Of a DNA stretch of 64,000 nucleotides, positions 45,312 to 54,855 are shown one piece after another. The stretch is taken from NCBI RefSeq assembly GCF_002929745.1, contig NZ_PJIQ01000002.1, positions 124,001 to 188,000 on the forward strand. Reading direction: 5' to 3'. A program made the translations under genes and the position numbers. The notes below the pieces were generated by a model that saw nothing but the letters and a program-made list of their open reading frames with translations, had not been told where the DNA came from and searched no databases. Numbering within the stretch: the first letter of the stretch is position 1; the number at the start of each line of letters is the position of its first letter. Origin of the DNA: Arthrobacter sp. B1805. GTDB lineage: Bacteria; Actinomycetota; Actinomycetes; Actinomycetales; Micrococcaceae.

Positions 45312-46751
45312 ATGAAGCGCCCGCTCCGCCTGCTGACCGGTCTCCTGCTCGTCCTGGTCATGGCCGCGATCGCTGTACCCCTGGCCTCCCACCTCGCGCC
45401 GGCAGTCCTGGCAGCCGTCGACCCGGCGCCGCCGGCGCCTCCACCGGTCACGCCTGCGCCGCAGATTCCCCCGACGGCCGTCGCGGTGCCCGACGTCGTC
45501 ACACCACTCTCGGCCTCGGCCCCGACACCGGACCCTGCGGTGCTGGGGGCGCAACTGGATGCGGTGCTGCAGATCCCCGGTCCGGGCACCTTCGCCGGGA
45601 CGGTCATCGATTCGACCGACGGGAGCGTGCTCTACGCGAGGGAGGCCACCCGCCTGCAGCCTCCGGCGTCGAACATCAAACTGTTCACGGCCGTGGCGTC
45701 CATGACCTTCGGGCAGCCGGAGGAGACGCTGACGACGTCGGTGCTCGCCTCGGGGACCGATGCGCACGCCCTGTACCTGCGCGGCGGCGGTGATGTCCTC
45801 CTCGGTTCAGGTCTGTCGGACCCGGACGCCGTCGTGGGGCATGCGGGTCTCGGCACCCTCGCCGCGGAGACGGCCGCTGCCCTACCGGACGGTTCCGGCC
45901 CGTACACCGTGTACCTCGACGACACCCTCTTCGCCGGCGCAACCCTCAACCCGACGTGGGCCGAGGGTGATGTCGAAGCGGGCGAGATCGCGCCGCTGCA
46001 CTCACTCGCCATCAATTCGGCCTGGATCGACGAGGGCCGGGCCGGAGGCCCCCGTTCCCAGGACGCAGGCCTCGACGCCGGCCGTACCTTTGCGGCTGCC
46101 CTGGTCACAGCCGCTGCCGAGCGTGGCATCGTCGTCCAGCCGGACGTGCGGCGCCAGGCGGCACCGGAAGGCACCGAACCCGTGGCAGCCGTCGAGTCGG
46201 CGCCGCTGCAGCACCAGGTGCGCCGGATGCTCGAGATCTCGGACAACTACCTGGCCGAGGCCCTCGCCCGCATCGCCGCCCTCGACAGCGGACGCCCGGC
46301 ATCCTTCGGAGGAGCGACAGAAGCCCTGACCATCGCCGCCACGCGGCTCGGCGTGCCCGAGGAAGGGCTGATCGTGGGCGATGCCGCCGGTCTGTCCGTC
46401 CGCAACGCCGTCTCGCCCCATCAGCTCGCAGCGCTGCTGCGCGGCACGACCACATCGACCGACCCGGGGCTCGCCGCCGTCGCGCAATCGCTGCCCATCG
46501 CGGGGCTGACGGGCACGCTGGAGGAGCGCTTCACGCCCGACGCCGGGCCTGCGGCCGCCGGGGCGGGAACAGTGCGGGCGAAGACCGGGACGCTCAATGC
46601 CGTCACCGGACTCTCCGGGCACGTGGTCACGGCCGATGGCCGCCTGCTCGTGTTCTCGTTCCTCGCAGCGGGCCTCGAGGGCTCCACGATCGAGGCCAGG
46701 GCCGCTGCCGACGCTGCTGCGGCAGTCCTGGCACGGTGCGGCTGCCGCTAG
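45312..46751 (+). CDS. dacB: D-alanyl-D-alanine carboxypeptidase/endopeptidase, peptidase S13 (PBP4-like)
   Basis: Secreted penicillin-binding protein that trims or cuts peptidoglycan cross-links. The 479 residues start with a signal anchor (MKRPLRLLTGLLLVLVMAAI), then a Pro/Ala-rich linker. The catalytic SxxK is in QPPASNIKLFTAV near residue 120, SxN in LEISDNYLAEALAR, and KTG in VRAKTGTLNAVTG. The S13 insert lies between SxxK and SxN. Two Cys occur at the very C-terminus (ARCGCR). GAAAGGA stands close before ATG 45312; a frame open from 45279 adds residues ahead of the signal. It heads a plus-strand run with the DUF2342 and tilS genes. Confidence 0.93.
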   Translation: MKRPLRLLTGLLLVLVMAAIAVPLASHLAPAVLAAVDPAPPAPPPVTPAPQIPPTAVAVPDVVTPLSASAPTPDPAVLGAQLDAVLQIPGPGTFAGTVIDSTDGSVLYAREATRLQPPASNIKLFTAVASMTFGQPEETLTTSVLASGTDAHALYLRGGGDVLLGSGLSDPDAVVGHAGLGTLAAETAAALPDGSGPYTVYLDDTLFAGATLNPTWAEGDVEAGEIAPLHSLAINSAWIDEGRAGGPRSQDAGLDAGRTFAAALVTAAAERGIVVQPDVRRQAAPEGTEPVAAVESAPLQHQVRRMLEISDNYLAEALARIAALDSGRPASFGGATEALTIAATRLGVPEEGLIVGDAAGLSVRNAVSPHQLAALLRGTTTSTDPGLAAVAQSLPIAGLTGTLEERFTPDAGPAAAGAGTVRAKTGTLNAVTGLSGHVVTADGRLLVFSFLAAGLEGSTIEARAAADAAAAVLARCGCR

Positions 46752-46852
46752 CACCGTCACTGGCCTGTAAGCGCCGCCGGTCCAATCCGATCCGACCCGA
46801 TCCTTTGCGAACCGTGGGAGCCGCCGTCAGCGGGATGTGATCGAATAGGCGC

Positions 46853-47989
46853 ATGTCCAGGAACGAGCCCGCACCCCGCCCGCAGTTGGTCAACTGGGAT
46901 ATCGCGGCCTCCACCGCGGCGTCGTTGACGCCCGCCGGACCGACGATGAAACCCGCGGACATCGCCCGAGCAGTGCAGAACATGCGCGAACTGGCCGATG
47001 CCTCCGTGGGCCACGTCCACGCCATCTCCCGGCTCGACGCCGCGCGTGACCTGCGTGACTCGGAACTGCTGATCGTCGATCGCGCCTCGTGGTCCAGGGC
47101 GAACTCCCAGAGCTTCCGCACCCTTATGGAACCCGCACTGGACCAGCTCGCGGCGTCCAGGCCGGACGTCCTGAAATCCGCATCCCTGGCCCTCGGTGGA
47201 ACCGTCACGGGTGCCCAGCTCGGAGCGATCCTCGCATTCCTCTCGAGCAAGGTACTCGGACAGTACGATCCGTTCGTTCCGTCGCGGAACGGGCAGGGCG
47301 GGAGGCTCATGCTCGTGGCACCCAATATCATCTCGGTCGAGCGGGAGCTCAACGTCGACCCGTCCGATTTCCGCCTGTGGGTGTGCCTCCACGAGCAGAC
47401 GCACCGCGTCCAGTTCGCGGCCGCGCCGTGGTTGAAGGACCACATGACCGATCACATCGGGCAGCTGACGTCGGGGCTGATGGACAAGGCGGACTCCCTT
47501 TCGGAGCGGCTCGGAGCAGCGGTGCGGAACATCACGGCAGCGAAGGCGCGATCACGCGGGGAGAGCACGGCGGGAGGCGACCCGGAACCGCAGAACGTCG
47601 GCGTGCTGTCGATCCTGCAGGACCCGGAGGACAAGGCCCGCCTCTCGCACCTCACCGCCGTGATGAGCCTGCTCGAGGGCCACGCCAACGTGGTCATGGA
47701 CGGCGTGGACGGCAGTATCGTCCCGTCGGTCAAGACCATCCGGCGCCGCTTCAATGCGCGCGGCAAGTCCAGGGGCCCGCTCGAGAAGGTCATCCGCCAG
47801 CTCATGGGCCTGGACGCCAAGATGCGGCAGTACAGCGACGGCTCGAAGTTCGTGCGCCGCGTGGTCAGCCAGACCGGCATGGACGGCTTCAACGCCGTCT
47901 GGGAATCGCCGTCGCACCTGCCCACCGAGCGTGAGATCCACGCGGCTGACGAGTGGATCGACAGGATGAGCCTGCGCCGCCATGGCTAG
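46853..47989 (+). CDS. Zinc-dependent metalloprotease-like protein (DUF2342)
   Basis: The 378-residue protein belongs to the DUF2342/zincin_2 family, conserved in actinobacteria and often next to tilS and hpt as here. CLHEQTHRVQF holds the HExxH zinc site near residue 182, and LLEGHANVVMDG later supplies a likely third ligand region. No signal peptide is seen, so it acts in the cytosol if active. Substrates are unknown; a link to coenzyme F420 is sometimes given in annotations but nothing here supports it. The tilS ATG overlaps its 3' end by eight bases. Confidence 0.88.
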   Translation: MSRNEPAPRPQLVNWDIAASTAASLTPAGPTMKPADIARAVQNMRELADASVGHVHAISRLDAARDLRDSELLIVDRASWSRANSQSFRTLMEPALDQLAASRPDVLKSASLALGGTVTGAQLGAILAFLSSKVLGQYDPFVPSRNGQGGRLMLVAPNIISVERELNVDPSDFRLWVCLHEQTHRVQFAAAPWLKDHMTDHIGQLTSGLMDKADSLSERLGAAVRNITAAKARSRGESTAGGDPEPQNVGVLSILQDPEDKARLSHLTAVMSLLEGHANVVMDGVDGSIVPSVKTIRRRFNARGKSRGPLEKVIRQLMGLDAKMRQYSDGSKFVRRVVSQTGMDGFNAVWESPSHLPTEREIHAADEWIDRMSLRRHG

Positions 47990-49085
47990 GCGCCCGCGGC
48001 TGCTCCCCGCTGTCGGCACTGCCCGCAACCTGCTTGCCGCGAGCCTCGACGGCCTATTGGTTGACCCCGCAGCCGCCCCGCCGCACCTGCCCCTTGTACT
48101 CGTGGCCTGCAGCGGCGGTCCGGACTCACTGGCCCTCGCTGCCGTGGCGGTCCACCTGGCGCGCACCGGGCGTTGCCGGGTCGGCGTCGTCGTCGTCGAT
48201 CACGGTCTGCAGCCGGGTAGCGCATCGGCAGCGGAGCAGGCTGCGGACGCGGCGCGGGAGCTCGGACTCGCACCCGTCGAAGTGCACCGCGTCTCCGTCG
48301 ATCGCGAGGGCATGGGCCCCGAAGCCGCCGCTCGCAGCGCCCGTTACGCCGCGCTCGACGAAGCGGCCGCGCGGCTCGGGGCTGTGGCCGTCCTGCTGGG
48401 TCACACGCTCGACGACCAGGCGGAGCAGGTGCTTCTCGGGCTCGCGCGTGGCTCCGGTACCCGCTCCCTCGCAGGGATGCCGGCCCGCCGGGGACTGTAC
48501 ATCCGCCCGTTTCTCGAACTGCGCCGCGCCGAGACCGAGGCCATCTGCGCGTTCTACGGCCTCGACCCGTGGCACGACCCGACGAACCTCGATCCCGCCT
48601 TCGCGCGCTCGCGCGTGCGCGTCGAGGTCCTGCCGTTCCTGGAAGAGCAGCTCGGCCCGGGCATCGCCCAGGCGCTGGCCCGCACGGCGGCCATCCTTGG
48701 ACAGGATGCGGACCTCCTGGAGCAGTTGAGCGCCGAGGCCTACGCATCGCTGAGACGGGCGGACGGCGACGGCGCGGTGCTGCTTCCCGAGGACGGTCTC
48801 AGGGGACTGCCCGCCGCGCTGAGGCAGCGCGTCCTGGCCCTCGCTGCACTCGAACTCGGTGCGTTCCAGCCGAGTTTCGAGCGCCTCCGCGCAGCCGAGT
48901 CGCTGCTCGAGCGGAAAGGCTCCGCCGGACCCGTGCAGCTGGGCGGCAAGGTGAGCGTGTACCGCCAGGTCCGGGGACGGGCAGTTCTTCGGGGGGAACC
49001 AAGCTATGGCAACCTTGTCCTAAGTACCAATGGCACAAACAACGGCCCCGGCGTGAAGCAGTTGCGCCGGCCAACCCAGGAGTAA
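47982..49085 (+). CDS. tilS: tRNA(Ile)-lysidine synthetase
   Basis: TilS changes C34 of the CAU-anticodon tRNA-Ile to lysidine so that it reads AUA. The 367-residue protein has the PP-loop LVACSGGPDSLALAAVA near residue 45, GVVVVDHGLQPGS, ALDEAAARLGAVAVLLGHTLDDQAEQ (split by eye) and PFLELRRAETEAICAFYGL. The length fits the actinobacterial type without the full C-terminal domain. The ATG overlaps the DUF2342 gene by eight bases and hpt starts three bases after its stop, so the three are one transcription unit. Confidence 0.94.
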   Translation: MARRPRLLPAVGTARNLLAASLDGLLVDPAAAPPHLPLVLVACSGGPDSLALAAVAVHLARTGRCRVGVVVVDHGLQPGSASAAEQAADAARELGLAPVEVHRVSVDREGMGPEAAARSARYAALDEAAARLGAVAVLLGHTLDDQAEQVLLGLARGSGTRSLAGMPARRGLYIRPFLELRRAETEAICAFYGLDPWHDPTNLDPAFARSRVRVEVLPFLEEQLGPGIAQALARTAAILGQDADLLEQLSAEAYASLRRADGDGAVLLPEDGLRGLPAALRQRVLALAALELGAFQPSFERLRAAESLLERKGSAGPVQLGGKVSVYRQVRGRAVLRGEPSYGNLVLSTNGTNNGPGVKQLRRPTQE

Positions 49086-49088
49086 TCG

Positions 49089-49640
49089 GTGGATTCCAAC
49101 GACGTCCAGTCAGATCTCAAGCATGTCCTCTACACCAGGGAAGAGATCCAGCAGCGCATCAACGAACTCGCGCAGCAGATCGATGCCGACTACCAGGGCC
49201 GGGACATCCTGCTCGTGGGCGTGCTCAAGGGTGCGGTGATGGTCATGGCGGACCTTGCGCGCGCACTGCACTCCCATATCACCATGGACTGGATGGCAGT
49301 CTCGTCCTACGGCAGCGGGACGCAGTCCTCCGGCGTGGTGCGCATCCTCAAGGACCTCGAGACCGACCTGATGGGCAAGCACGTCCTGATCGCCGAGGAC
49401 ATCATCGATTCGGGTCTGACGCTGTCGTGGCTCAAGGCGAACCTGCTCTCCCGCGGCCCGGCCTCGGTCGAGATCTGCACGCTCCTGCGCAAGCCGGACG
49501 CCGCGAAGGTGGATATCGACGTCAAATACGTGGGCTACGACATCCCGAACGAATTCGTAGTGGGCTACGGCCTCGACTTCGCGGAGAAATACCGCAACCT
49601 CGACTTCATCGGGACCCTCGCCCCCCACGTCTACGAATAG
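49089..49640 (+). CDS. hpt: Hypoxanthine phosphoribosyltransferase
   Basis: The enzyme salvages hypoxanthine and guanine to IMP and GMP with PRPP. The 183 residues have the PRPP-binding loop [17 protein letters not shown] near residue 100, the early [14 protein letters not shown], the flexible loop with [11 protein letters not shown], and [21 protein letters not shown] near the C-terminus. The start is GTG, with AGGAG about seven bases upstream inside the end of tilS. The hpt-ftsH arrangement is widespread in Gram-positive bacteria. Confidence 0.96.
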   Translation: MDSNDVQSDLKHVLYTREEIQQRINELAQQIDADYQGRDILLVGVLKGAVMVMADLARALHSHITMDWMAVSSYGSGTQSSGVVRILKDLETDLMGKHVLIAEDIIDSGLTLSWLKANLLSRGPASVEICTLLRKPDAAKVDIDVKYVGYDIPNEFVVGYGLDFAEKYRNLDFIGTLAPHVYE

Positions 49641-49776
49641 TTCCCCGCCCCAGCGGTACGCCCAGAGGGAACTATCGGCATAATCCGCGCGTGGTCAATG
49701 TCGAAGAGGGTATATGTTGAGGTGCTTCACGGGCACCCGCATGGCAGTGCGCCCGCACATTTTTACTTGCATCAGC

Positions 49777-49801
49777 AGGAGGGACAGGGCTTGCTGCCCT
49801 G
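49777..49801 (+). promoter_or_regulatory. Shine-Dalgarno plus spacer hairpin before ftsH
   Basis: AGGAGGG (49777-49783) lies 24 bases before the ftsH ATG, too far for normal use. Between them CAGGGC (49785-49790) and GCCCTG (49796-49801) form a perfect stem around TTGCT. Folding it leaves seven bases between the ribosome site and the ATG. Confidence 0.5.
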
Positions 49802-49807
49802 AAACGT

Positions 49808-51865
49808 ATGAAATCCAAGAACATCTTCAAGGGTCCGGTCTTCTGGATCGTCCTGGCGGTCGTTGCACTCCTCCTGGTGCTTCCCAGCGTCTTCGGCGGG
49901 GGAGGCTCCCGCGTCGACACCAACATCGGGCTCCAGCTCCTCGAAGATGACAAGGTCGCGCAGGCCAAGATCTACGACGGCGAGCAGCGCGTGGATCTGA
50001 CGCTCCGCGAGGATTACGAGGACATGGGCAAGAGTGTCCAGTTCTTCTACAGCACCGCGCGCGCCGAGAGTGTCGTCGATGCCATCAATACCTCGGATAC
50101 GGATGGGTTCACCGACCAGCCCGCCGAGAGCAACTGGCTGCTCAGCCTCGCGGGTCTGATCTTCCCCATCCTGATCCTCGGCGCCATCTTCTGGTTCCTG
50201 CTCAGCCGGATGCAGGGCGGCGGCTCGAAGGTCATGCAGTTCGGCAAGTCCAAGGCGAAGCTCATCTCGAAGGACATGCCACAGGTGACGTTCAACGACG
50301 TCGCGGGCGCCGACGAGGCGGTCGAGGAGCTCCTCGAAATCAAGGAGTTCCTGCAGGAACCCGCCAAGTTCCAGGCCCTCGGAGCCAAGATCCCGAAGGG
50401 TGTCCTCCTGTACGGTCCTCCCGGGACCGGCAAGACCCTCCTCGCGCGTGCGGTGGCCGGCGAGGCCGGCGTCCCGTTCTACTCCATCTCCGGCTCCGAC
50501 TTCGTCGAGATGTTCGTCGGCGTCGGTGCGTCCCGCGTCCGCGACCTGTTCGAGCAGGCCAAGAACAACTCACCGGCCATCATCTTCGTGGACGAGATCG
50601 ACGCCGTCGGGCGCCACCGAGGCGCGGGTGTCGGTGGCGGCAACGACGAACGCGAGCAGACACTCAACCAGCTTCTGGTCGAGATGGACGGGTTCGACGC
50701 CACCACCAACGTCATCCTCATCGCCGCGACGAACCGCCCCGACGTTCTCGATCCGGCACTGTTGCGCCCCGGGCGGTTCGACCGCCAGATCGGTGTCGAA
50801 GCCCCTGACATGAGGGGCCGCGAGCACATCCTGACGGTGCATGCGAAAGGCAAGCCCATGGCGCCCGGCGTGGACCTCAGGGGCGTTGCGAAGAAAACGC
50901 CGGGCTTCACCGGTGCGGACCTCGCCAACGTGCTCAACGAGGCGGCACTGCTGACAGCCCGATCGAATGCGCAGCTGATCGATGACCGCGCCCTCGACGA
51001 GGCGATCGACCGCGTCATCGCCGGGCCGCAGAAGCGCAGCCGCGTGATGAAGGAACTCGAGCGGAAGATTACCGCCTACCACGAGGGTGGGCATGCACTG
51101 GTGGCAGCAGCCCTGCGCAACACGGACCCGGTGACCAAGGTGACCATCCTGCCGCGTGGTCGCGCCCTCGGATACACCATGGTCATGCCGAGCGATGACA
51201 AGTACTCCGTCAGCCGGAACGAACTCCTCGACCAGCTGGCCTACGCCATGGGTGGACGCGTGGCGGAGGAGATCGTCTTCCACGATCCGTCCACGGGTGC
51301 GTCGAACGATATCGAGAAGGCCACGGGAACCGCCCGCAAGATGGTCACCCAGTACGGCATGAGCGAGCGCATCGGCGCCGTCAAGCTAGGACAGGGGGCG
51401 GGGGAGCCCTTCCTCGGGCGTGACATGGGCAGTGACCGTGACTACTCGGACCAGATAGCGCTCGTGGTCGACGAGGAGGTCCGCCGCCTGATCGACAACG
51501 CGCATGACGAGGCCTACCAGATCCTCACCGAGAACCGCGATGTCCTCGACCGTCTCGCCCTCGAGTTGCTCGAGCGCGAGACGCTTAACCAGGCCGAGAT
51601 CGCCGAGGTGTTCTCCAATGTCCGGAAGCGGGACCTGCGCGAGGTGTGGCTGTCGAAGCAGACCCGGCCGGTCCACTCGCTGCCCCCGGTGACGTCCCGG
51701 AAGGAACGCGCGGAAGCGCTCGAGAGCGGTCAACCCGCACCCGAGTCCGTCGCTCCCCAGGACCAGATCGCAGACGCGAACATCCCCAGTGATTTCGATG
51801 TCCAGGGCTCGGAGCTTCCCTCGCCCGAATCGGGCGGAAGCCCGAAGGATGGCAGGGACAGCTAG
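49808..51865 (+). CDS. ftsH: ATP-dependent zinc metalloprotease FtsH
   Basis: FtsH is a hexameric membrane protease that degrades misassembled membrane proteins and short-lived regulators. The 685 residues include two N-terminal membrane helices ([19 protein letters not shown] and [20 protein letters not shown]), an AAA module with GPPGTGKT near 200, [17 protein letters not shown] (Walker B) and the [22 protein letters not shown], and a zinc protease domain with [10 protein letters not shown] near 423. The last 60 residues are a disordered Pro/Ser-rich tail. No alternative ATG, GTG or TTG in frame suits a nearer ribosome site. Confidence 0.97.
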   Translation: MKSKNIFKGPVFWIVLAVVALLLVLPSVFGGGGSRVDTNIGLQLLEDDKVAQAKIYDGEQRVDLTLREDYEDMGKSVQFFYSTARAESVVDAINTSDTDGFTDQPAESNWLLSLAGLIFPILILGAIFWFLLSRMQGGGSKVMQFGKSKAKLISKDMPQVTFNDVAGADEAVEELLEIKEFLQEPAKFQALGAKIPKGVLLYGPPGTGKTLLARAVAGEAGVPFYSISGSDFVEMFVGVGASRVRDLFEQAKNNSPAIIFVDEIDAVGRHRGAGVGGGNDEREQTLNQLLVEMDGFDATTNVILIAATNRPDVLDPALLRPGRFDRQIGVEAPDMRGREHILTVHAKGKPMAPGVDLRGVAKKTPGFTGADLANVLNEAALLTARSNAQLIDDRALDEAIDRVIAGPQKRSRVMKELERKITAYHEGGHALVAAALRNTDPVTKVTILPRGRALGYTMVMPSDDKYSVSRNELLDQLAYAMGGRVAEEIVFHDPSTGASNDIEKATGTARKMVTQYGMSERIGAVKLGQGAGEPFLGRDMGSDRDYSDQIALVVDEEVRRLIDNAHDEAYQILTENRDVLDRLALELLERETLNQAEIAEVFSNVRKRDLREVWLSKQTRPVHSLPPVTSRKERAEALESGQPAPESVAPQDQIADANIPSDFDVQGSELPSPESGGSPKDGRDS

Positions 51866-51931
51866 TCCCGCAGCGATACGCCGGTAGCCAGGGGGCTGCC
51901 GTTGGGTAGTGCCGACAAGGGGGAACAACCC

Positions 51932-52549
51932 ATGACAGATTTTGACGACGAAGTGGTGGACGCCGCCCTGGTCGCGACCGGATCGCCCGTGGACCAGCCG
52001 CGCATCCAGCGGGCCGTGCGGGAGATCCTGGCCGCCATCGGCGAGGACCCCGACCGCGACGGACTGCTCGAGACTCCCAAGCGTGTCGCAAGGGCCTACG
52101 CCGAGATGTTCGCCGGCCTGCACCAGGATGCGGGCGAGGTGCTCTCGACGTCCTTCGACATCAACCACCAGGAACTCGTGCTGGTGAAGGACATTCCCTT
52201 CTACTCGACGTGCGAGCACCACCTGGTGCCGTTCCACGGGTCTGCGCATGTCGGCTACATCCCGTCGGCGGACGGGCGAGTCACCGGCCTCAGTAAGCTC
52301 GCGCGGCTCGTCGAGGTCTACGCCCGACGCCCCCAGGTGCAGGAGCGGCTGACCACGCAGATCGTCGATGCGATGATGGAGTACCTGAAGCCCAAGGGGG
52401 CGATCGTCGTCATCGAGTGCGAGCACATGTGCATGTCGATGCGTGGGGTACGGAAGCCCGGGGCGAAGACCGTCACCTCGGCCGTGCGCGGTCAGATCCG
52501 CGAGACGGCGACGCGCGCAGAGGCCATGAGCCTCATACTCGGAAGGTAG
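51932..52549 (+). CDS. folE: GTP cyclohydrolase I
   Basis: First step of tetrahydrofolate synthesis, GTP to 7,8-dihydroneopterin triphosphate. The 205 residues have [21 protein letters not shown] with zinc-binding Cys and His, [20 protein letters not shown], and [14 protein letters not shown] with the second zinc Cys. ATG 51932 has GGGGGA about seven bases upstream; TTG 51902 is an in-frame alternative. It opens the fol block; folP follows after ten bases. Confidence 0.96.
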   Translation: MTDFDDEVVDAALVATGSPVDQPRIQRAVREILAAIGEDPDRDGLLETPKRVARAYAEMFAGLHQDAGEVLSTSFDINHQELVLVKDIPFYSTCEHHLVPFHGSAHVGYIPSADGRVTGLSKLARLVEVYARRPQVQERLTTQIVDAMMEYLKPKGAIVVIECEHMCMSMRGVRKPGAKTVTSAVRGQIRETATRAEAMSLILGR

Positions 52550-52559
52550 GACCGCTCTC

Positions 52560-53471
52560 GTGGACTCTCTCGCTGCAGCGCCCGGAACAGGGCCGGCAAC
52601 CTCGCCGCTGCCGGTGATCCGGCCCGTCCGCGTCGCCCGGACGTTCGACGATCTGCCGGCCGACCGAACGGTCGTCCTGGGAATCCTGAATGTCACACCG
52701 GACTCCTTCAGCGACGGAGGCAAGTACGCGACGACCGACGACGCCATCAGCCACGGCCTGCGGATGCACTACGGCGGCGCGGACATCATCGACGTCGGCG
52801 GGGAGTCGACGCGTCCCAACGCCCGCCAGGTACCGGTCGAGGAGGAGTTGGCGCGCGTGCTCCCCGTCGTGAGGGCACTCGTCACGGCCGGCGCCCTGGT
52901 GAGCATCGACACGATGCACGCGGAGACGGCACGGCAGGCGCTGGACGCCGGCGCAGGGATCGTCAACGACATCTCGGGGGCTGACTACGATCCCGCGATG
53001 CCGGCCCTGGTCGCGGAGCGCGGCGTCCCCTATGTCCTGACGCATCGCAGGGGAACCGCGACGACCATGGACAGCATGGCGGACTACCGCGACGTGGTCT
53101 CCGAGGTCGCGGCGGAACTCGCCGACCTGCGGAACCGCTTCGTCGCCGCGGGAGTCGCCGCGGAGAAGATCATCCTCGATCCGGGCCTCGGTTTCGCCAA
53201 GAGGGACGACCACAACTGGGCGATCCTCCGGAACCTCGATGTGTTCACGGGGCTGGGTCACCGGGTGCTCGTCGGTGCCTCCCGCAAACGCTTCCTCGGA
53301 ACCCTGCTCACCTCGGCGGGCAAGGCAGCCGCACCCGCCGAGCGCGACCACGCCTCGCTCGCCGTCGCGACCCTGGCCGCTGCTTCCGGCATCTGGGGAG
53401 TGCGCGTGCACACCCCCGGACCGACACTCGACGCCGTCAAGGTTGCAGCTGCGGCTGGTCCACGGCGGTGA
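52560..53471 (+). CDS. folP: Dihydropteroate synthase
   Basis: Joins p-aminobenzoate to the pterin pyrophosphate; it is the sulfonamide target. The 303 residues have the two signatures VLGILNVTPDSFSDGGKY near residue 40 and DIIDVGGESTRPNA near 78, then VSIDTMHAETARQAL, IVNDISG, ILDPGLGFAKRDDHNW and VLVGASRKRFLG. The first 25 residues (AAAPGTGPATSPLPVIRPV) are a variable extension. The GTG start has only a distant GGAAGG. Its TGA overlaps the folB GTG (GTGA). Confidence 0.96.
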   Translation: MDSLAAAPGTGPATSPLPVIRPVRVARTFDDLPADRTVVLGILNVTPDSFSDGGKYATTDDAISHGLRMHYGGADIIDVGGESTRPNARQVPVEEELARVLPVVRALVTAGALVSIDTMHAETARQALDAGAGIVNDISGADYDPAMPALVAERGVPYVLTHRRGTATTMDSMADYRDVVSEVAAELADLRNRFVAAGVAAEKIILDPGLGFAKRDDHNWAILRNLDVFTGLGHRVLVGASRKRFLGTLLTSAGKAAAPAERDHASLAVATLAAASGIWGVRVHTPGPTLDAVKVAAAAGPRR

Positions 53472-53875
53472 ACGGACAGTCCGTCCCGGTCCGCACCGGT
53501 TCGCCCTCGGGGCACCTCGACACAGTGGTGCTCAGGGGCATCACGGCAAAGGGCTACCACGGCGTCTTCGACCACGAGCGGCGCGACGGGCAGCCCTTCG
53601 TCGTGGACATCGTGCTCCATCTTGATCTGCAACCGGCGGGCACGAGCGACGACCTGGCGCGGACGGCGCACTATGGCGAACTCGCCGAACTGGTGCACGG
53701 CATCATCGGCGGGGAGCCGTTCGATCTCATCGAGGCCCTTGCAGAGACCATCGCCACGGCGGTCCTGGCTACCTTCCCCGTTGCAGCCGTGGATGTGACC
53801 GTCCACAAGCCGAAGGCACCGATCGACGTGCCTTTCGGCGATGTCGCCGTCACCCTGCGCCGGAGCCGCGCGTGA
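53468..53875 (+). CDS. folB: Dihydroneopterin aldolase
   Basis: Cleaves 7,8-dihydroneopterin to 6-hydroxymethyl-dihydropterin. The 135 residues carry VVLRGITAKGYHGVFDHERRDGQPF (residues 19-43; conserved Tyr and Glu) and DLIEALAETIATAVLATFPVAAVDVTVHKPKAPI with the conserved Lys. The first 17 residues are a variable lead. GTG start overlaps the folP stop, and its own TGA overlaps the folK GTG, so folP, folB and folK are translated in a chain. Confidence 0.94.
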   Translation: MNGQSVPVRTGSPSGHLDTVVLRGITAKGYHGVFDHERRDGQPFVVDIVLHLDLQPAGTSDDLARTAHYGELAELVHGIIGGEPFDLIEALAETIATAVLATFPVAAVDVTVHKPKAPIDVPFGDVAVTLRRSRA

Positions 53876-54363
53876 GCAGCGTCCGGTCGGTCCTCGCGCT
53901 CGGCAGCAACCTCGGTGCCAGCAACGACACGTTGGTGCTCGCCGTCGCCGATCTCGTGGAGCCGGATAACGTCCGGCTGCACGCGGTCTCGCCCGTCGTG
54001 CGGACCAGGCCCGTCGGCGGACCGGAGCAGCCCGACTACCTGAACATGGTGATCGAGGTGGAGACCAGCCTCGGCCCGTACGAGCTCCTCGCCCATTGCC
54101 AGTCGGTGGAGGACAAGCACCACCGCAAGCGGACCGTGCGGTGGGGTCCCCGTACGCTCGATGTCGACATCATCACCTACGGATCCTGGACGTCCGACGA
54201 CGACGTCCTGACCGTCCCGCACCCCCGTGCGGCGTCCCGAGCCTTCGTCCTGCAGCCGTGGGCGTGGATGGACGCCGGTGCCGAGCTGGAGGGCCGTCCG
54301 GTCGCGGAACTGGCCGCGGAAGCTGCGGACATCAGCGGACTGATCCCCTTCGAGGGAGTCTAG
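53872..54363 (+). CDS. folK: 6-hydroxymethyl-7,8-dihydropterin pyrophosphokinase
   Basis: Adds pyrophosphate from ATP to the pterin alcohol, giving the folP substrate. The 163 residues have SVLALGSNLGASNDTLVLA at the start, PVGGPEQPDYLNMVIEVET, and the ATP/Mg motif KRTVRWGPRTLDVDIITYG near residue 85, then VPHPRAASRAFVLQPWAWM. The length is normal. It is the last pathway enzyme of the block before three membrane-protein genes. Confidence 0.95.
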   Translation: MSSVRSVLALGSNLGASNDTLVLAVADLVEPDNVRLHAVSPVVRTRPVGGPEQPDYLNMVIEVETSLGPYELLAHCQSVEDKHHRKRTVRWGPRTLDVDIITYGSWTSDDDVLTVPHPRAASRAFVLQPWAWMDAGAELEGRPVAELAAEAADISGLIPFEGV

Positions 54364-54369
54364 GTCGCG

Positions 54370-54855
54370 ATGACGCCTCTTCGGTTCCGCTGGCTGGCCC
54401 TCGTCGGTCTGGTGGCCGGGCTCGCCGCCTGGCTGGTGAACTGGCTGGCCACTCGCAACGGGTACGGCACGCCGACCCTGCCCCTGACGTCGCTCGTGAC
54501 GACGGCTGCGATCCTCTGCATCACGCTGGTGTTCGGCCGCCGCGTGCTCCAGTGGCGCAACGGCAAACGCGACCGTCCCCTGAATCCCCTCCTCGCCACG
54601 CGCACGCTCATCCTCGCGCAGGCGTGTGCCTACGCGGGCGCGCTCAGCCTGGGGTGGCACGCAGGCATCTTCGTCGATCAGTTGACCCTCCTGTCGGTCC
54701 GATCGACGATGGCTCCCCTGTGGGGGTCCGTGGCACTGATGGTGGGCGGGATCCTCATGATTATGGTGGGATTGGTTGTCGAGAACTTCTGCCGGCTCCC
54801 GCCGGACGACGACGGCACGGGCGCTCCGGGCAACACCGAGGGGGAGTATGCGTAG
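54370..54855 (+). CDS. DUF3180 family membrane protein
   Basis: A 161-residue protein with four hydrophobic segments, matching the DUF3180 family that sits after folK in many actinobacteria. The segments are LALVGLVAGLAAWLVNWLA, LTSLVTTAAILCITLVFG, LILAQACAYAGALSLGWHAG and WGSVALMVGGILMIMVGLVV; a basic loop (RRVLQWRNGKRDR) lies between the second and third. The function is unknown. Its 3' end overlaps the next PH-domain gene by eight bases. Confidence 0.85.
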   Translation: MTPLRFRWLALVGLVAGLAAWLVNWLATRNGYGTPTLPLTSLVTTAAILCITLVFGRRVLQWRNGKRDRPLNPLLATRTLILAQACAYAGALSLGWHAGIFVDQLTLLSVRSTMAPLWGSVALMVGGILMIMVGLVVENFCRLPPDDDGTGAPGNTEGEYA

